DNA of 64,000 nt from Caprella mutica. Its lineage: Eukaryota; Arthropoda; Malacostraca; Amphipoda; Caprellidae. Shown in pieces: positions 36,688-49,009 of this stretch (its first letter is position 1; each line of letters begins with the position of its first letter). Under the pieces are notes generated by a model. It saw nothing but the letters and a program-made list of their open reading frames with translations, was not told where the DNA came from and searched no databases. Made by a program: the position numbers and the translations under genes. The stretch is from assembly GCA_947561585.1 (NCBI GenBank), contig CANNZV010000121.1, forward strand, positions 496,001 to 560,000, written 5' to 3'.

Positions 36688-38366
36688 CTAACATTGCTCA
36701 GCACTATTATTGCTAACATTCAGCACTATTATTGCTAACATTCAGCACTATTATTGCTAACATTCAGCACTATTATTGCTAACATTCAGCACTATTATTG
36801 CTAACATTCAGCACTATTATTGCTAACATTGCTCAGCACTATAATTGCAAACATTCAGCACTATTATTGCTAACATTCAGCACTATTATTGCTAACATTC
36901 AGCACTATTATTGCTAACATTCAGCACTATTATTGCTAACATTCAGCACTATTATTGCTAACATTCAGCACTATTATTGCTAACATTCAGCACTATTATT
37001 GCTAACATTCAGCACTATTATTGCTAACATTCAGCACTATTATTGCTAACATTCAGCACTATTATTGCTAACATTCAGCACTATTATTGCTAACATTCAG
37101 CACTATCATTGCTAACATTCAGCACTATCATTGCTAACATTCAGCACTATCATTGCTAACATTCAGCACTATCATTGCTAACATTCAGCACTATCATTGC
37201 TAACATTCAGCACTATCATTGCTAACATTCAGCACTATTATTGCTAACATTCAGCACTATTATTGCTAACATTCAGCACTATTATTGCTAACATTCAGCA
37301 CTATTATTGCTAACATTCAGCACTATTATTGCTAATATTCAGCACTATTATTGCTAACATTCAGCACTATTATTGCTAACATTCAGCACTATTATTGCTA
37401 ACATTCAGCACTATCATTGCTAACATTCAGCACTATCATTGCTAACATTCAGCACTATTATTGCTAACATTCAGCACTATCATTGCTAACATTCAGCACT
37501 ATTATTGCTAACATTCAGCACTATTATTGCTAACATTCAGCACTATTATTGCTAACATTCAGCACTATTATTGCTAACATTCAGCACTATTATTGCTAAC
37601 ATTCAGCACTATTATTGCTAACATTCAGCACTATCATTGCTAACATTCAGCACTATTATTGCTAACATTCAGCACTATTATTGCTAACATTCAGCACTAT
37701 TATTGCAAACATTCAGCACTATTATTGCTATCATTCAGCACTATTATTGCTATCATTCAGCACTATTATTGCTAACATTCAGCACTATTATTGCAAACAT
37801 TCAGCACTATTATTGCTATCATTCAGCACTATTATTGCTATCATTCAGCACTATTATTGCTAACATTCAGCACTATCATTGCTAACATTCAGCACTATCA
37901 TTGCTAACATTCAGCACTATTATTGCTAACATTCAGCACTATTATTGCTAACATTCAGCACTATTATTGCAAACATTCAGCACTATTATTGCTATCATTC
38001 AGCACTATTATTGCTATCATTCAGCACTATTATTGCTAACATTCAGCACTATTATTGCTAACATTCAGCACTATCATTGCTAACATTCAGCACTATTATT
38101 GCTAACATTCAGCACTATTATTGCTAACATTCAGCACTATTATTGCAAACATTCAGCACTATTATTGCTATCATTCAGCACTATTATTGCTATCATTCAG
38201 CACTATCATTGCTAACATTCAGCACTATCATTGCTAACATTCAGCACTATCATTGCTATCATTCAGCACTATCATTGCTAACATTCAGCACTATCATTGC
38301 TAACATTCAGCACTATCATTGCTATCATTCAGCACTATTATTGCTATCATTCAGCACTATTATTGT
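36688..38366. repeat. 22-bp satellite, about 76 copies
   Basis: The unit is TTCAGCACTATTATTGCTAA plus CA. Variants ATCATT, GCAAAC and GCTATC cluster. The marker GCAAAC appears at 37705, 37793, 37969 and 38145, spaced 88, 176 and 176 bases (4 and 8 units), which marks a higher-order repeat at the right end. Confidence 0.96.
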
Positions 38367-40054
38367 ACTCTACTATACTAGATAAATTATAAAAAAAATT
38401 GAAACCTGTATGAAGAAAAATAAGGGTTCATAATAGAAAAAATACCCGAAGACGATATGCAAATTAAATACAGTCTTTTTTCTCTCAGCTACGCAGTAGC
38501 GCAATTGCAAATGGTAGGGAGGGGGTGATGCATCAGCTGATTGCCTATCTACCTTATATAAACTTTGGCAAAAGTGACACCAACTCGGCCCTTGAGAACA
38601 TCAAATGAACTCTGTAAAAAGACACCCAAAGAACGTTTGTAGCTTCCGGGCAATTGGATTGGGATAATTAGAGGGGAGATGGCAAAGGGGAACGTGTGTT
38701 ACCTTGTTAAGAAATATGAGCATATCTAAATTATGTTATAAAATATATCAACTCCCGATTATGCAATATAATGTATGATTTATTAGGGGTTCAACGTATA
38801 ATTCGGAACCGAAGTGAAGTTAAATACAAGTGACTGGAAGAAGTAGTTAGAAAGGAAAGTGACTCAATGGACAAAGTCACCTACCACCATCGGTGACCAC
38901 GCTCTTGGATGCTGAAAAGCTACTCTGTGAATGCAGTCACTCACCAAGGAATATTTATTATATATTTAGTTTAGGTTTTTAGCCAATTACCGGACGAAGT
39001 TTCCTCCTACAAATCAAAATATGTCGTTTAGCTAATATATAGTGCTGTAAATTGTCATATGAGTAAACATTCAAAACAAATGCATCTAAAATCAAATACC
39101 ACACGTACAATTGTGAGAAGAAACACAAATTGTAACAGCATAAATATATAACACAAAAGTTCATCGAAATAAAAAATCTTATCATATCATGCAGAGCAAA
39201 TAAAATGAAACATATTGACAAACTTGTTGTAAAACATTCGATATCAGTGAAACATTCAAACTGCAACACTAATATCGAATATTTACCATCCAGTTTGGCA
39301 AACAGTTCTCCTTAGTTAATAACAGTTCAATTTCAGTATAATTTACTGAAGAAAGTACCGTATATTGATGATAATTTAGAGCATCAATGATAAACATAGA
39401 CACTAACAGAGTACTTGAAAACTGTACTCACCAGGGTAGAGATTTCCCACAGTTTCTGATGATACCTGCAGACGTATATGTACCTGTGTGATGAAAAAAA
39501 GTCTATAATGATTGGAATGAAGATTTGAATAATTACGAGTAGAGAGTTATTAAATTAATTATGATAAACTGAAACAAAGTAGGTCTATTTTATATTAAAT
39601 TAGGTTAGTTATGTACATAGATATTGATGATGTAACGGTAAATGAATAGCTAGACTTTTTTCACAAAGAATTATTTCTAACTATTCACTAGCTGTTAGAA
39701 TGTTATACTTGTACTAAATGGAGAATATTGAAGACTTAACTTCAACTTGAACTTTTCACGTAAAAAAATTTATTTAACAATTGACTTTATAACGAAATCA
39801 ATAAAATGTATCATTAATAGTGATAGATACGTATTATGATTATAAAAAAACGTTAATATCGTAGAATATCTAGTTAATAGAATTTAATGAATTTGTATGG
39901 CATTATATCAAGCTCACCCACCCATTAACACTAACAAACTATAGTTAGTTCAGCTAACTCTGATAAGGTAGCAGCAAACAATCAATTATTCCTGGCGTGC
40001 ATGCAAGCGACACAGACAAAGGAAACAGGCAAAACTATTAGACCCATTCTCTAC
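38367..40054. other. Unique intron sequence with a dispersed-repeat fragment
   Basis: The segment 38815-38950 (GGACAAAGTCACCTACCA, GAAAAGCTACTCTGTGAA) matches 59650-59780 and in part 31230-31310. No protein is recognised in any frame. The rest is AT-rich. Confidence 0.4.
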
Positions 40055-40240
40055 TAGCAGTTTAAACGCTACGTTTTCACCGTTCAGTTTACACCTCTTC
40101 AATAAATCGCGGTTAAATGAGAGGAAAGCAAATTTGCAGTCTACACTAGCGTTTCTACCGCTTTCCATTCATTTAACCGTGATTAATTGAAGAGGCGTGA
40201 ACTGCGCGGTGAAAACGAGGCGTTTTTTTCTGCTAGCATA
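40055..40240. mobile_element. Foldback MITE, about 186 bp
   Basis: Left arm: CTAGCAGTTTAAACGC, GTTTTCACCG, CACCTCTTCAATAAATCGCG, GGTTAAATGAGAGGAAAGC. It is mirrored by the right arm: GCTTTCCATTCATTTAACCG, GAAGAGGCGTGAACTG, CGGTGAAAACGAGGCG, TCTGCTAG. The loop is about 35 bases. No target duplication was identified. Confidence 0.7.
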
Positions 40241-40249
40241 AAAATGGTC

Positions 40250-40541
40250 ATGCCCCGTACACACAGTATCATATCCTTAAACAGATTGCAGTGTTCGCGT
40301 CCACGCATTCTCATGATTTTTGTTAATCTGATTGACCAAAGTTACAGTTATAATATCTAGGTTCAGAAAATAAATTATGGGTATTGTATTTAAATTAGTT
40401 GATTTTATTTCGTCAGAAAACCTATGAATGACGTATATTTCTAATTTACCGTTTGATAAGCAATTTTGTAACATGTTGGATTTTTTCAAAATTTTGACGG
40501 TGACCAGTTTTACGAATTGTTCGATTGAGTGTACGGGCATA
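40250..40541. mobile_element. Candidate MITE with CATGCCCCGTACAC termini
   Basis: Left CATGCCCCGTACACAC and right GAGTGTACGGGCAT are inverted. The interior is an open minus-strand frame of 87 codons with no recognisable domain. The CCGTACACAC word also forms the ends of the hAT-like MITE at 48132, suggesting related ends. Confidence 0.45.
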
Positions 40542-40705
40542 ACTAATTCTACTGATAAATAGGTGGTATAAAATAATTAGGTGGTATATTTTATAATTAG
40601 ATGGTATATAATAATAATTTGGTATATGAATAATATGATAGTTAAGTGGTATTATATTGTGTTAATTAAATTAGTACTAATAAATTAAAAAACATTTTCT
40701 CGCAT

Positions 40706-40852
40706 NNNNNNNNNNNNNNNNNNNNNNNNNNNNNNNNNNNNNNNNNNNNNNNNNNNNNNNNNNNNNNNNNNNNNNNNNNNNNNNNNNNNNNNNNNNNNNN
40801 NNNNNNNNNNNNNNNNNNNNNNNNNNNNNNNNNNNNNNNNNNNNNNNNNNNN
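40706..40852. other. Assembly gap, 147 N
   Basis: Undetermined bases. Frames called across it are meaningless. Its true length may differ. Confidence 0.99.
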
Positions 40853-41267
40853 TGGACACATTTTACGCCGCACTTCATTTGAATATATTATCGAGAAAAA
40901 ACACAGCTATGAATAAATAATATCTTTAATAGATGTTAGCCGCTTCAATTATGGTAAAGCCTAAATAAAATATTGAAGTATATTATCATATATTAGAGAA
41001 TTCTAATTAAATAATTTACTTTGTTTATTTAAAAATATATTGATTTTCCTTTATTTCATTCTTTTTCCTAATGCATTTATGTTGTTGTAAGCATCTCCAA
41101 ATGCAACTATAATTGTATTCCTGCATTTGAGTAATTCCAATGCACGTATTGCAATTAAAATACGTCAATACCAATATATTGCATTAATTCAAAATATATC
41201 ATTGCAAATACATTACAACTTTTCATTATGAACATCTTCAACACAATTTTCACATCGAATAAAAAAA
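40853..41267. other. AT-rich unique spacer
   Basis: No feature recognised. The stretch 41060-41200 is rich in GCAATTNNAATGCA-like words. Confidence 0.4.
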
Positions 41268-41460
41268 GTTATGTCATAGAAGATTAAGAGGCGATCCATT
41301 CTTAATCTTCCATGGCCCCACCACACCTTTCTCACCGGGTACACGCGGTATACCTTACTAACTCCAACGTACGATAGAATAAATTCAATGGTGTTTTTGC
41401 GAGCAGAAGTAAGTAGCATCGGACTTAGGAAAGCGTAAAGCAAAGTCCAGGCCATTAGCA
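41268..41460. mobile_element. GGGGCCATAGAAGA foldback family, copy 2, with coding-like flank
   Basis: TCATAGAAGATTAAGAGGCG pairs with TTAATCTTCCATGGCCCC about 25 bases on. The following 41336-41460, read on the minus strand, has the peptide-like string SDATY after GLDFA, resembling FSNADATY beside the copy at 60.5 kb and FSNANE beside the one at 58.8 kb. A shared larger source element is inferred. Confidence 0.5.
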
Positions 41461-41547
41461 GAAGGATTAGAGGTCTTAGTAACTGGCGTGAAAGACCAAG
41501 ACACCTTCTGCAGTAGGATATAGCAGTGATAAAGTCCTAGCTTACGG

Positions 41548-42622
41548 TGTACTATCAGAGAAAAGAGTCACTGTGATGATGTACTATCAGAGAAAAGAGT
41601 CACTGTGATGATGTACTATCAGAGAAAAGTCACTGTGATGATGTACTATCTGAGAAAAGAGTCACTGTGATGATGTACTATCAGAGAAAAGAGTCACTGT
41701 GATGATGTACTATCAGAGAAAAGAGTCACTGGGATGATGTACTATCTGAGAAAAGAGTCACTGTAATGATGTACTATCAGAGAAAAGAGTCACTGTGATG
41801 ATGTACTATCAGAGAAAAGAGTCACTGTGATGATGTACTATCAGAGAAAAGAGTCACTGTGATGATGTACTATCAGAGAAAAGAGTCACTGTGATGATGT
41901 ACTATCAGAGAAAAGAGTTACTGTGATGATGTACTATCAGAGAAAAGAGTCACTGTGATGATGTACTATCAGAGAAAAGAGTCACTGTGATGATGTACTA
42001 TCAGAGAAAAGAGTCACTGTGATGATGTACTATCAGAGAAAAGAGTCACTGTGATGATGTACTATCAGAGAAAAGAGTCACTGTGATGATGTACTATCAG
42101 AGAAAAGAGTCACTGTGATGATGTACTATCAGAGAAAAGAGTCACTGTGATGATGTACTATCAGAGAAAAGAGTCACTGGGATGATGTACTATCTGAGAA
42201 AAGAGTCACTGTAATGATGTACTATCAGAGAAAAGAGTCACTGTGATGATGTACTATCAGAGAAAAGAGTCACTGTGATGATGTACTATCAGAGAAAAGA
42301 GTCACTGTGATGATGTACTATCAGAGAAAAGAGTCACTGTGATGATGTACTATCAGAGAAAAGAGTTACTGTGATGATGTACTATCAGAGAAAAGAGTCA
42401 CTGTGATGATGTACTATCAGAGAAAAGAGTCACTGTGATGATGTACTATCAGAGAAAAGAGTCACTGTGATGATGTACTATCAGAGAAAAGAGTCACTGT
42501 GATGATGTACTATCAGAGAAAAGAGTCACTGTGATGATGTACTATCAGAGAAAAGAGTCACTGTGATGATGTACTATCAGAGAAAAGAGTCACTGTGATG
42601 ATGTACTATCAGAGAAAAGAGT
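41548..42622. repeat. 32-bp satellite, about 34 copies, with a 14-unit duplication
   Basis: The unit includes GTACTATCAGAGAAAAGAGT and CACTGTGATGAT. Private variants recur 448 bases apart: CACTGGGATG at 41728 and 42176, and GAGTTACTG at 41915 and 42363. 448 is exactly 14 units. One unit near 41615 lacks two bases. Confidence 0.96.
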
Positions 42623-43186
42623 TCATTGCACTCAATTCACCGCAAAACTAATTATTTCAAAATATAACAGTAATACAGCAAACTTAAAACAAACAAATGT
42701 ATCAACCACTAAATAGACATTAAATAAGTGAAAATACAGGCTTGTTTATGATGCAGTTACACGTCTCATTGAATATTTATAAAGCTTTTATAATCAAAGA
42801 ATATATATAGGGACAGAAAAATTGAATTAATATCACTGGATATATGAAATAATATATTTTATATAATGATTGCTGTCTCAACATAATTTCTGTGGGGTAG
42901 TGTTTGGTTACATTCAATCAATCATAACCTATAGGCTATACTGACTCAAAGATTACAATAACTATATTCCCAGGCATGTTACGTATATGTAGCTACAAAA
43001 AAAAACATTATCGACATAGAAATTGACAGTGTAATGTTGTGCAGCTGAGCTGTGAAAACTACCTATCTTATAATAATTAGATATTAGTACTCACAACTCA
43101 CAAGTAGGTATGTAAAAGGAAATAATTGTGTGAAGTACCGTTCACTTTATAATGTTTACATTATAGCACATATATGAAACGATAAT
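42623..43186. other. Unique AT-rich spacer
   Basis: No feature recognised. Confidence 0.5.
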
Positions 43187-43580
43187 TACCTTCGCAGAAT
43201 GCGGGAAGGTCATATTTTACCCAGCATTTATTTATTTATTTATCATCTTGTTATTCGCTTAACTGAAAAAGTGTTCAACCAAATTGCCTGAAATTTGATG
43301 AAACGATTGGTCAAAGTTCAGTGACCTGCTGCTAGAGTTTTGGGAGCCACCTGGTCAATGGTCATGGTCATTTATAACTCAAAAAGTATTGAACCAAATT
43401 ACATGAAACTAGGTGGGACGATTGGACCATTTTCTTAGATTTTGGGAGTGAGGTCTATGATCAAGGTCAAGGCCATTTGTAACTCACAAAGTATTCAACT
43501 AATTTGGTTAATGTCCATGAATCATCTGGTAGAATTTTGGGAGCGATCAGGTCAAAAGATCAAAATCAAGATCATTTACA
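43187..43580 (+). repeat. TCAAGGTCA dispersed repeat, copy 3 (long form)
   Basis: Starts CTTCGCAGAATGCGGGAAGG, then ATCATCTTGTTATTCGCTTA. It then has three successive modules of AACTCAAAAAGTATT, ACGATTGG and TTTTGGGAG, with overlapping half-sites TCAAGGTCA (43461) and TCAAGGCCA (43467). It lacks the terminal GAGTGCCCGT box of copies 1 and 2. Confidence 0.6.
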
Positions 43581-43734
43581 GCAACTAATATTATTACGTA
43601 TTAAACATATATAATAATAATATATTTAATGTAAAAAATTATGATTGAATTCTTTTACTTTAGTTTCATGTAGCTACTAGGAACTTTAAATGATGAATAA
43701 AAACATACATTCTATATAATGTTAGAATCTAACA

Positions 43735-43753
43735 CCCCCCCCCCCCCCCCCCC
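43735..43753. repeat. C19 homopolymer
   Basis: Nineteen C in a row. Other C runs are at 35506 (15), 59207 (10) and 60068 (16). Sequencing length is unreliable here. Confidence 0.8.
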
Positions 43754-43763
43754 TGATAATTAA

Positions 43764-43900
43764 GTTCCTGTACTAACTATTTAGCGTTCCTGTACTAACT
43801 ATTTAGCGTTGCTGTACTAACTATTTAGCGTTCCTGTACTAACTATTTAGCGTTCCTGTACTAACTATTTAGCGTTGCTGTACCAACTATTTAGCGTTGC
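43764..43900. repeat. 22-bp minisatellite, about 6 copies
   Basis: Units of GTACTAACTATTTAGCGTTC plus CT, with GTTCC/GTTGC variants. Confidence 0.92.
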
Positions 43901-44032
43901 TCACCACCTCCAGAGTATCAGTGGAGACTCTTAAACAGATTAATAAAGTGGAGCTGTGTAAGCCTTAGCTCCCTTCTTGGCAACTGTGGAAACAAACATA
44001 CGAATGACTTCATTTGCTGAGGAAAAGGTGCT

Positions 44033-44180
44033 GGGTAAGCTCTAAATTATCGAACAGATCCAAATTTTCGGTCAAATAAGAAAAAAATTGATATTAAAAT
44101 AACGAGTTAAAATGTTAAATTATATTTTTTTTATGATCGATAATGTGGAATCGTTCGATAACTAGGGATTTCTCGTACTC
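44033..44180. mobile_element. TA-MITE family, copy 4
   Basis: Left GGGTAAGCTCTAAATTATCG and arms CAAATTTTCGGTCA / TGATCGATAATGTGG. The ends are diverged, with an AT-rich loop. Confidence 0.55.
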
Positions 44181-44904
44181 TTGTTCACACAAAAAATTTG
44201 TATATTCTATTTATATGTTTTAGTTAAATTTCATGATTTTATTTTGAAGTATCACATTGGGGCGCTTGTTAAAAATAAGAACGGATTATTTTGGAAAATT
44301 ACTGAATGATCTAAATGTTTAATTGTACAATATGGATTCCACAAAAAAATTAAACTTCCCATATATAATATCCTAACTTATAATCCTTTTTCAATATCCA
44401 TTTTTTAATTTAATGCAGAAATTTCGAAACCCAATTTCACCTATCATTAAAAGCATCAGCGGCAACTTCATCACTATTCAAAATACCTTCTACAATAAAA
44501 GTTACAATATAATTTTCCGAAGATCAGCTCTCACATAATAACCAATGACACAGAGAATCTTTTCTCAAATATCATCAAACTACTTCCTTATCATATTAAG
44601 AATGAATGCCAATGCCAATGCTTATGACGTCATAAATGCCATTAAATGCCTAATATTACACCAATGGGAAGGCTCTTTCCTTTCAGTGATGTCCGCTCTA
44701 ATAACACTGCCAATGATTGGTTATTGAAAGTATAGTTATAACATTAGTTTATCGCATGGAACTGGAATAATTAGAGTAATTTGTGGGCTATAGAATGTTT
44801 GATATCTATATTATTATATATCAGTATATATATATATATTTATATTATTAAATAGTAATCTTTATGAAATTGAGATATAATAAAATTGTTCGATGATATA
44901 TTTC
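44181..44904. other. AT-rich unique sequence
   Basis: A 60-codon frame at 44545-44727 is unrecognised. A TGACGTCA palindrome lies at 44625-44632. An AT microsatellite sits near 44825. Confidence 0.45.
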
Positions 44905-46243
44905 ATACAAAATCCAAGGGATACTCCATACAATATCCAAGGGATACTCCATACAATATTCATGGGATACTCCATACAATATCAATTGGATACTCCATGC
45001 AATATCCATGGGATACTCCATACAATATTCATGGGATACTCCATACTTTATCAATTGGATACTCCATACAATATACTTGGGATACGTCAAATAACATTCA
45101 AGGGATAATTCATAAACTATCGAAGGGATAATTCTAATATTATCCAATAGATACTTCTAATAATACCCAGTGGATACATTAAATAATATCCAAGGGATAC
45201 ATCAAATAATATTCAAAGGATACATCAAATAATATCCAAGGGATACATCAAATAATATCCAAGGGATACATCAAATAATATCCACTGGATACATCAAATA
45301 ATATCCACTGGATACATCAAATAATATCCAAGGGATACTCCAAATAATATCCAATAGATACTTCTAATACCATCCAATAGATACTTCTAATACCATCCAA
45401 TAGATACTTCTAATACCATCCAATAGATACTTCTAATACCATCCAGTGGATACTTCTAATACCATCCAGTGGATACTTCTAATACCATCCAGTGGATACT
45501 TCTAATACCATCCAGTGGATACTTCTAATACCATCCAGTGGATACTTCTAATACCATCCAGTGGATACTTCTAATACCATCCAGTGGATACTTCTAATAC
45601 CATCCAGTGGATACTTCTAATACCATCCAGTGGATACTTCTAATACCATCCAGTGGATACTTCTAATACCATCCAGTGGATACTTCTAATACCATCCAGT
45701 GGATACTTCTAATATCATCCAGTGGATACTTCTAATACCATCCAGTGGATACTTCTAATACCATCCAGTGGATACTTCTAATACCATCCAGTGGATACTT
45801 CTAATACCATCCAGTGGATACTTCTAATACCATCCAGTGGATACTTCTAATACCATCCAGTGGATACTTCTAATATCATCCAGTGGATACTTCTAATACC
45901 ATCCAGTGGATACTTCTAATATCATCCAGTGGATACTTCTAATACCATCCAGTGGATACTTCTAATACCATCCAGTGGATACTTCTAATACCATCCAGTG
46001 GATACTTCTAATACCATCCAGTGGATACTTCTAATATCATCCAGTGGATACTTCTAATACCATCCAGTGGATACTTCTAATATCATCTAGTGGATACTTC
46101 TAATACCATCCAGTGGATACTTCTAATACCATCCAGTGGATACTTCTAATATCATCCAGTGGATACTTCTAATACCATCCAGTGGATACTTCTAATACCA
46201 TCCAGTGGATACTTCTAATACCATCCAGTGGATACATCAAATA
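44905..46243. repeat. 23-bp GGATAC satellite with three successive subfamilies, about 58 copies
   Basis: GGATAC marks each unit. The left block reads GGGATACTCCATACAATATC, the middle GGATACATCAAATAATATCC and the right GGATACTTCTAATACCATCC, the last being most uniform. ACCATC/ATCATC variants are scattered. The gradual change from left to right shows sequential turnover within one array. Confidence 0.95.
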
Positions 46244-46419
46244 TAATAATGTTCAAATTACGGTTCTTACGAGGCACTTTTACGAATCATTAAATGACCC
46301 AAAATGTGCAAGTAATTCATAATGAAAAACAGGAAAATTATAGGTAACTTTTATGGGGTCTGCAGCTGCGTTAAATAAAAAAAATATAGAACTATATATA
46401 TGGGTATATATTGGATAGA

Positions 46420-46566
46420 GGGTAGGTTACGAGTTATCGAACGGTTCCACCTTTTCGATCATTTGAGAAAAAGTGTTTAATAATTATTATTAAACTTAAA
46501 TTTTAAGAATATAAACATTAAATATGATCGAAAATGTGGAACTGTCCGATAACTCGTAAATTACCC
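46420..46566. mobile_element. TA-MITE family, copy 5
   Basis: GGGTAGGTTACGAGTTATCG and CGATAACTCGTAAATTACCC are inverted ends. Arms GGTTCCACCTTTTCGATCAT and ATGATCGAAAATGTGGAAC pair. The right flank is TA; the left is GA, probably mutated. Confidence 0.75.
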
Positions 46567-48123
46567 TAGTTAAGTTAAGAGATGTATGATGGGTATCGAG
46601 AAAATAGTATCAAGCTTTGATAATTCAAATTGAGACGAAAAAAAAAATATAGCTAAATAACTACATAACATATTATAAAAGGTTTTTCTTTAATTATGTA
46701 CATTTACTAAAACATAATAAAATGATCTATACTGTATACATTTTAATTATATTACGTTAATTATAATTTCTCGACTAAATGTAAAATATTACTATATCGT
46801 TTAAATAATTTCATATTATTTTTAATTTAGTATAAATTTAATTTGATGTACAAAATATTTTCTTTTCAATTCTTAGAAGTGCTCCACTACTTAATGAATT
46901 AAGTGAAGAATTTATTAATATTGTTTATCCTTCCTGCTTTTAAAGGAGAGATATTTGAAACAAGAAATGGTGAGCAGTAAAGCAGCAACAAATACTATTT
47001 ATAGCTATCATATCTTTGTAGAATGTTATCATAAGAAAAATGAAGCGGAAAATTAAATTCTTATTTAGAACTCTATCAGACTACAGTTGATGGCTTTTTC
47101 AGAGGCTTAATATATATAGAATTTATTTTATAATAATGGAACTTGCGGTTAATAGTTTTCTTAAATTATTGAAATAATTTGGAAAATAGTTCAACAACTA
47201 TTTTCGTCATCACTATTTCAGATTTTATATTGTTTATTCGAAATATTGGGTAAATTTTTGGGAAAATATAGGGAAATTGTCATAAATCTAAAGTGAAATA
47301 ATTCGAATTTTTATTTTTGCTCACAGTAATATAACAGTAGAAAAATTATATCAGGATGAAAATTTCATTATTGAAAAAAAAAATAATGATTATTAAAAGA
47401 AATTGTTAAATAAAAATATTTCTATTATTATTGATAAAATTGAAATCGCTTCAAAATATGATATTAAAATCAATTCATTGTGGAGAAAGCACTTCATATT
47501 TTAAATTGGTATCCATGATATACAGGTATCATGGATACCAACTAAAGTGACGGTAATCATTTCGAATCTATTAATTGTTACCCTATCCTAAAGTAACGGC
47601 CAATATAATGAATAGGAAATAAATATACTGATAATAAATCAGTATATTTATTAGGAAGTAACCATGCATCGTGACGAAATTTTCACAAACTAATATCATA
47701 ATGCTTATATTTTGAAGACTTCAAATAATTATTTACTGAAAAAAAATGAAGAAGACATCTTTGTTAAGGAACTGAAGCTGGAAACTAGCGATTGGATCAA
47801 AAGCAACAAAAACTGTCGATTTGAGAAACTTTAATTATATCCATGTGGTTGACGATGCATTGAAATTCTCTGAAATAAGATGATATTAAATAAATATTAA
47901 ATATTTCAATGAAATAACAGAGTTCTTTAGGTCGGTGTTGTTCCCGTTGCTAATACAATAATAACGCTACTGTACATTATCTTTGGCTAAAAAACAAAAG
48001 GTATAATTAAGGCAGGAAATAGAAGTTTGCAAGTGAAAAGTTCTAAATGAAGTTCTATCTAATAATGTGGATCTAGAAACGAAAAAATGAGATACCGAAA
48101 CTGAAATTAGGAGTCAGAATGGC
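46567..48123. other. AT-rich intron sequence with an isolated 36-bp palindrome
   Basis: At 47506-47541, TTGGTATCCATGATA is followed by its near-perfect complement TATCATGGATACCAA around a short centre. The same palindrome forms the core of MITEs at 48252 and 50802. Nothing else recognised. Confidence 0.6.
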
Positions 48124-48131
48124 CCTAACTG

Positions 48132-48401
48132 ACCGTACACACGTAGGGTTTTTTAAGTCTTTCCACCAGACTTTTTGCTAAGCTCCTCCTACTTTTTTCA
48201 TGAGATTTTAGAATCATATTAGAAAAACGATATAATTATTATCTATTTCAGTTGGTATCCATGATACCTGCAGGTATCATGGATACCAACTGATATAAAT
48301 AATAATTATATCGTTTTTTGTTATATTCTTTTTGAAAAAGTAGGAGGAGCTTAGCAAATAGTTGGGTGGAGAGACTTAAAAAACCCAACGTGTGTACGGC
48401 G
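48132..48401. mobile_element. hAT-like palindromic MITE, 270 bp, perfect 8-bp target duplication
   Basis: Bounded by CCTAACTG at 48124-48131 and 48402-48409. Arms run almost the full length: CCGTACACACGT, TTAAGTCTTTCCACC, AGCTCCTCCTACTTTTT and CGATATAATTATT, all mirrored on the right. The core at 48252-48289 is the TTGGTATCCATGATACC palindrome. No coding sequence. The 8-bp duplication points to hAT-type mobilisation. Confidence 0.8.
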
Positions 48402-48409
48402 CCTAACTG

Positions 48410-48545
48410 GATTATATTTGAAATTCACTCATATAATCAAAAAAATTTGAAAATAAAATAAAATATAAAATATCGATGAAATTTTCGAAAAAAAATTATG
48501 AAAATCGTTCAACCAAATAACAGTACAAATGCAATAGAAAATTTC
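48410..48545. other. Short AT-rich spacer
   Basis: No feature recognised. Confidence 0.4.
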
Positions 48546-48613
48546 ATGGTGGGTCATAGAAGATTATGTTGGGCCCATAGTAATCTTCTATGTCCTCCCT
48601 TATCTTTCTATCC
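48546..48613. mobile_element. GGGGCCATAGAAGA foldback family, copy 3 (minimal)
   Basis: ATGGTGGGTCATAGAAGATT is followed within 20 bases by AATCTTCTATGTCCTCCC, an imperfect hairpin. Confidence 0.5.
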
Positions 48614-48838
48614 AATTGGTGTATGAAGTAACTTTATTGTTGAAGAGTATGCCTTTATATATACTTTATATAGTAATCATTGGAACTCTTTTCAGTAGAC
48701 TTTATTTACTCATACCAATCGATTACTATGTTTGGCATCATAAGGAAACAAACATGTTTGCTCATCAGGAAGTACGTCCCTAATATCAACACAAACATAA
48801 CAACAATGTCATTAAAGCTTGCCATCAGAAGAGTATTA

Positions 48839-48890
48839 GAGTAAGTACGAGCTATCGGTCAGTTCCACATTCTACGTAAGAAAAAGTATA
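48839..48890. mobile_element. TA-MITE family, half copy
   Basis: GAGTAAGTACGAGCTATCGG followed by CAGTTCCACATTCTACGTAA matches only the left arm of the family. No right arm is visible before the next copy at 49010. Confidence 0.4.
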
Positions 48891-49009
48891 TAATGATTAG
48901 TATTCAACTTATGTGAATAAATCAGACTGATCCCTCCACAATGAATATTTTTTATTATTTTTTATACGTTATTTAAATTATAACAACCTACTGAAATCTG
49001 TATCCGGTA

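Noticed and set aside
36488..36691. Possible cassette exon after a pyrimidine tract and CAG
   Set aside because: The peptide matches no GPCR segment, and the flanking exons already join perfectly without it.
40666..40878. Frames crossing the N run
   Set aside because: They consist of undetermined residues.
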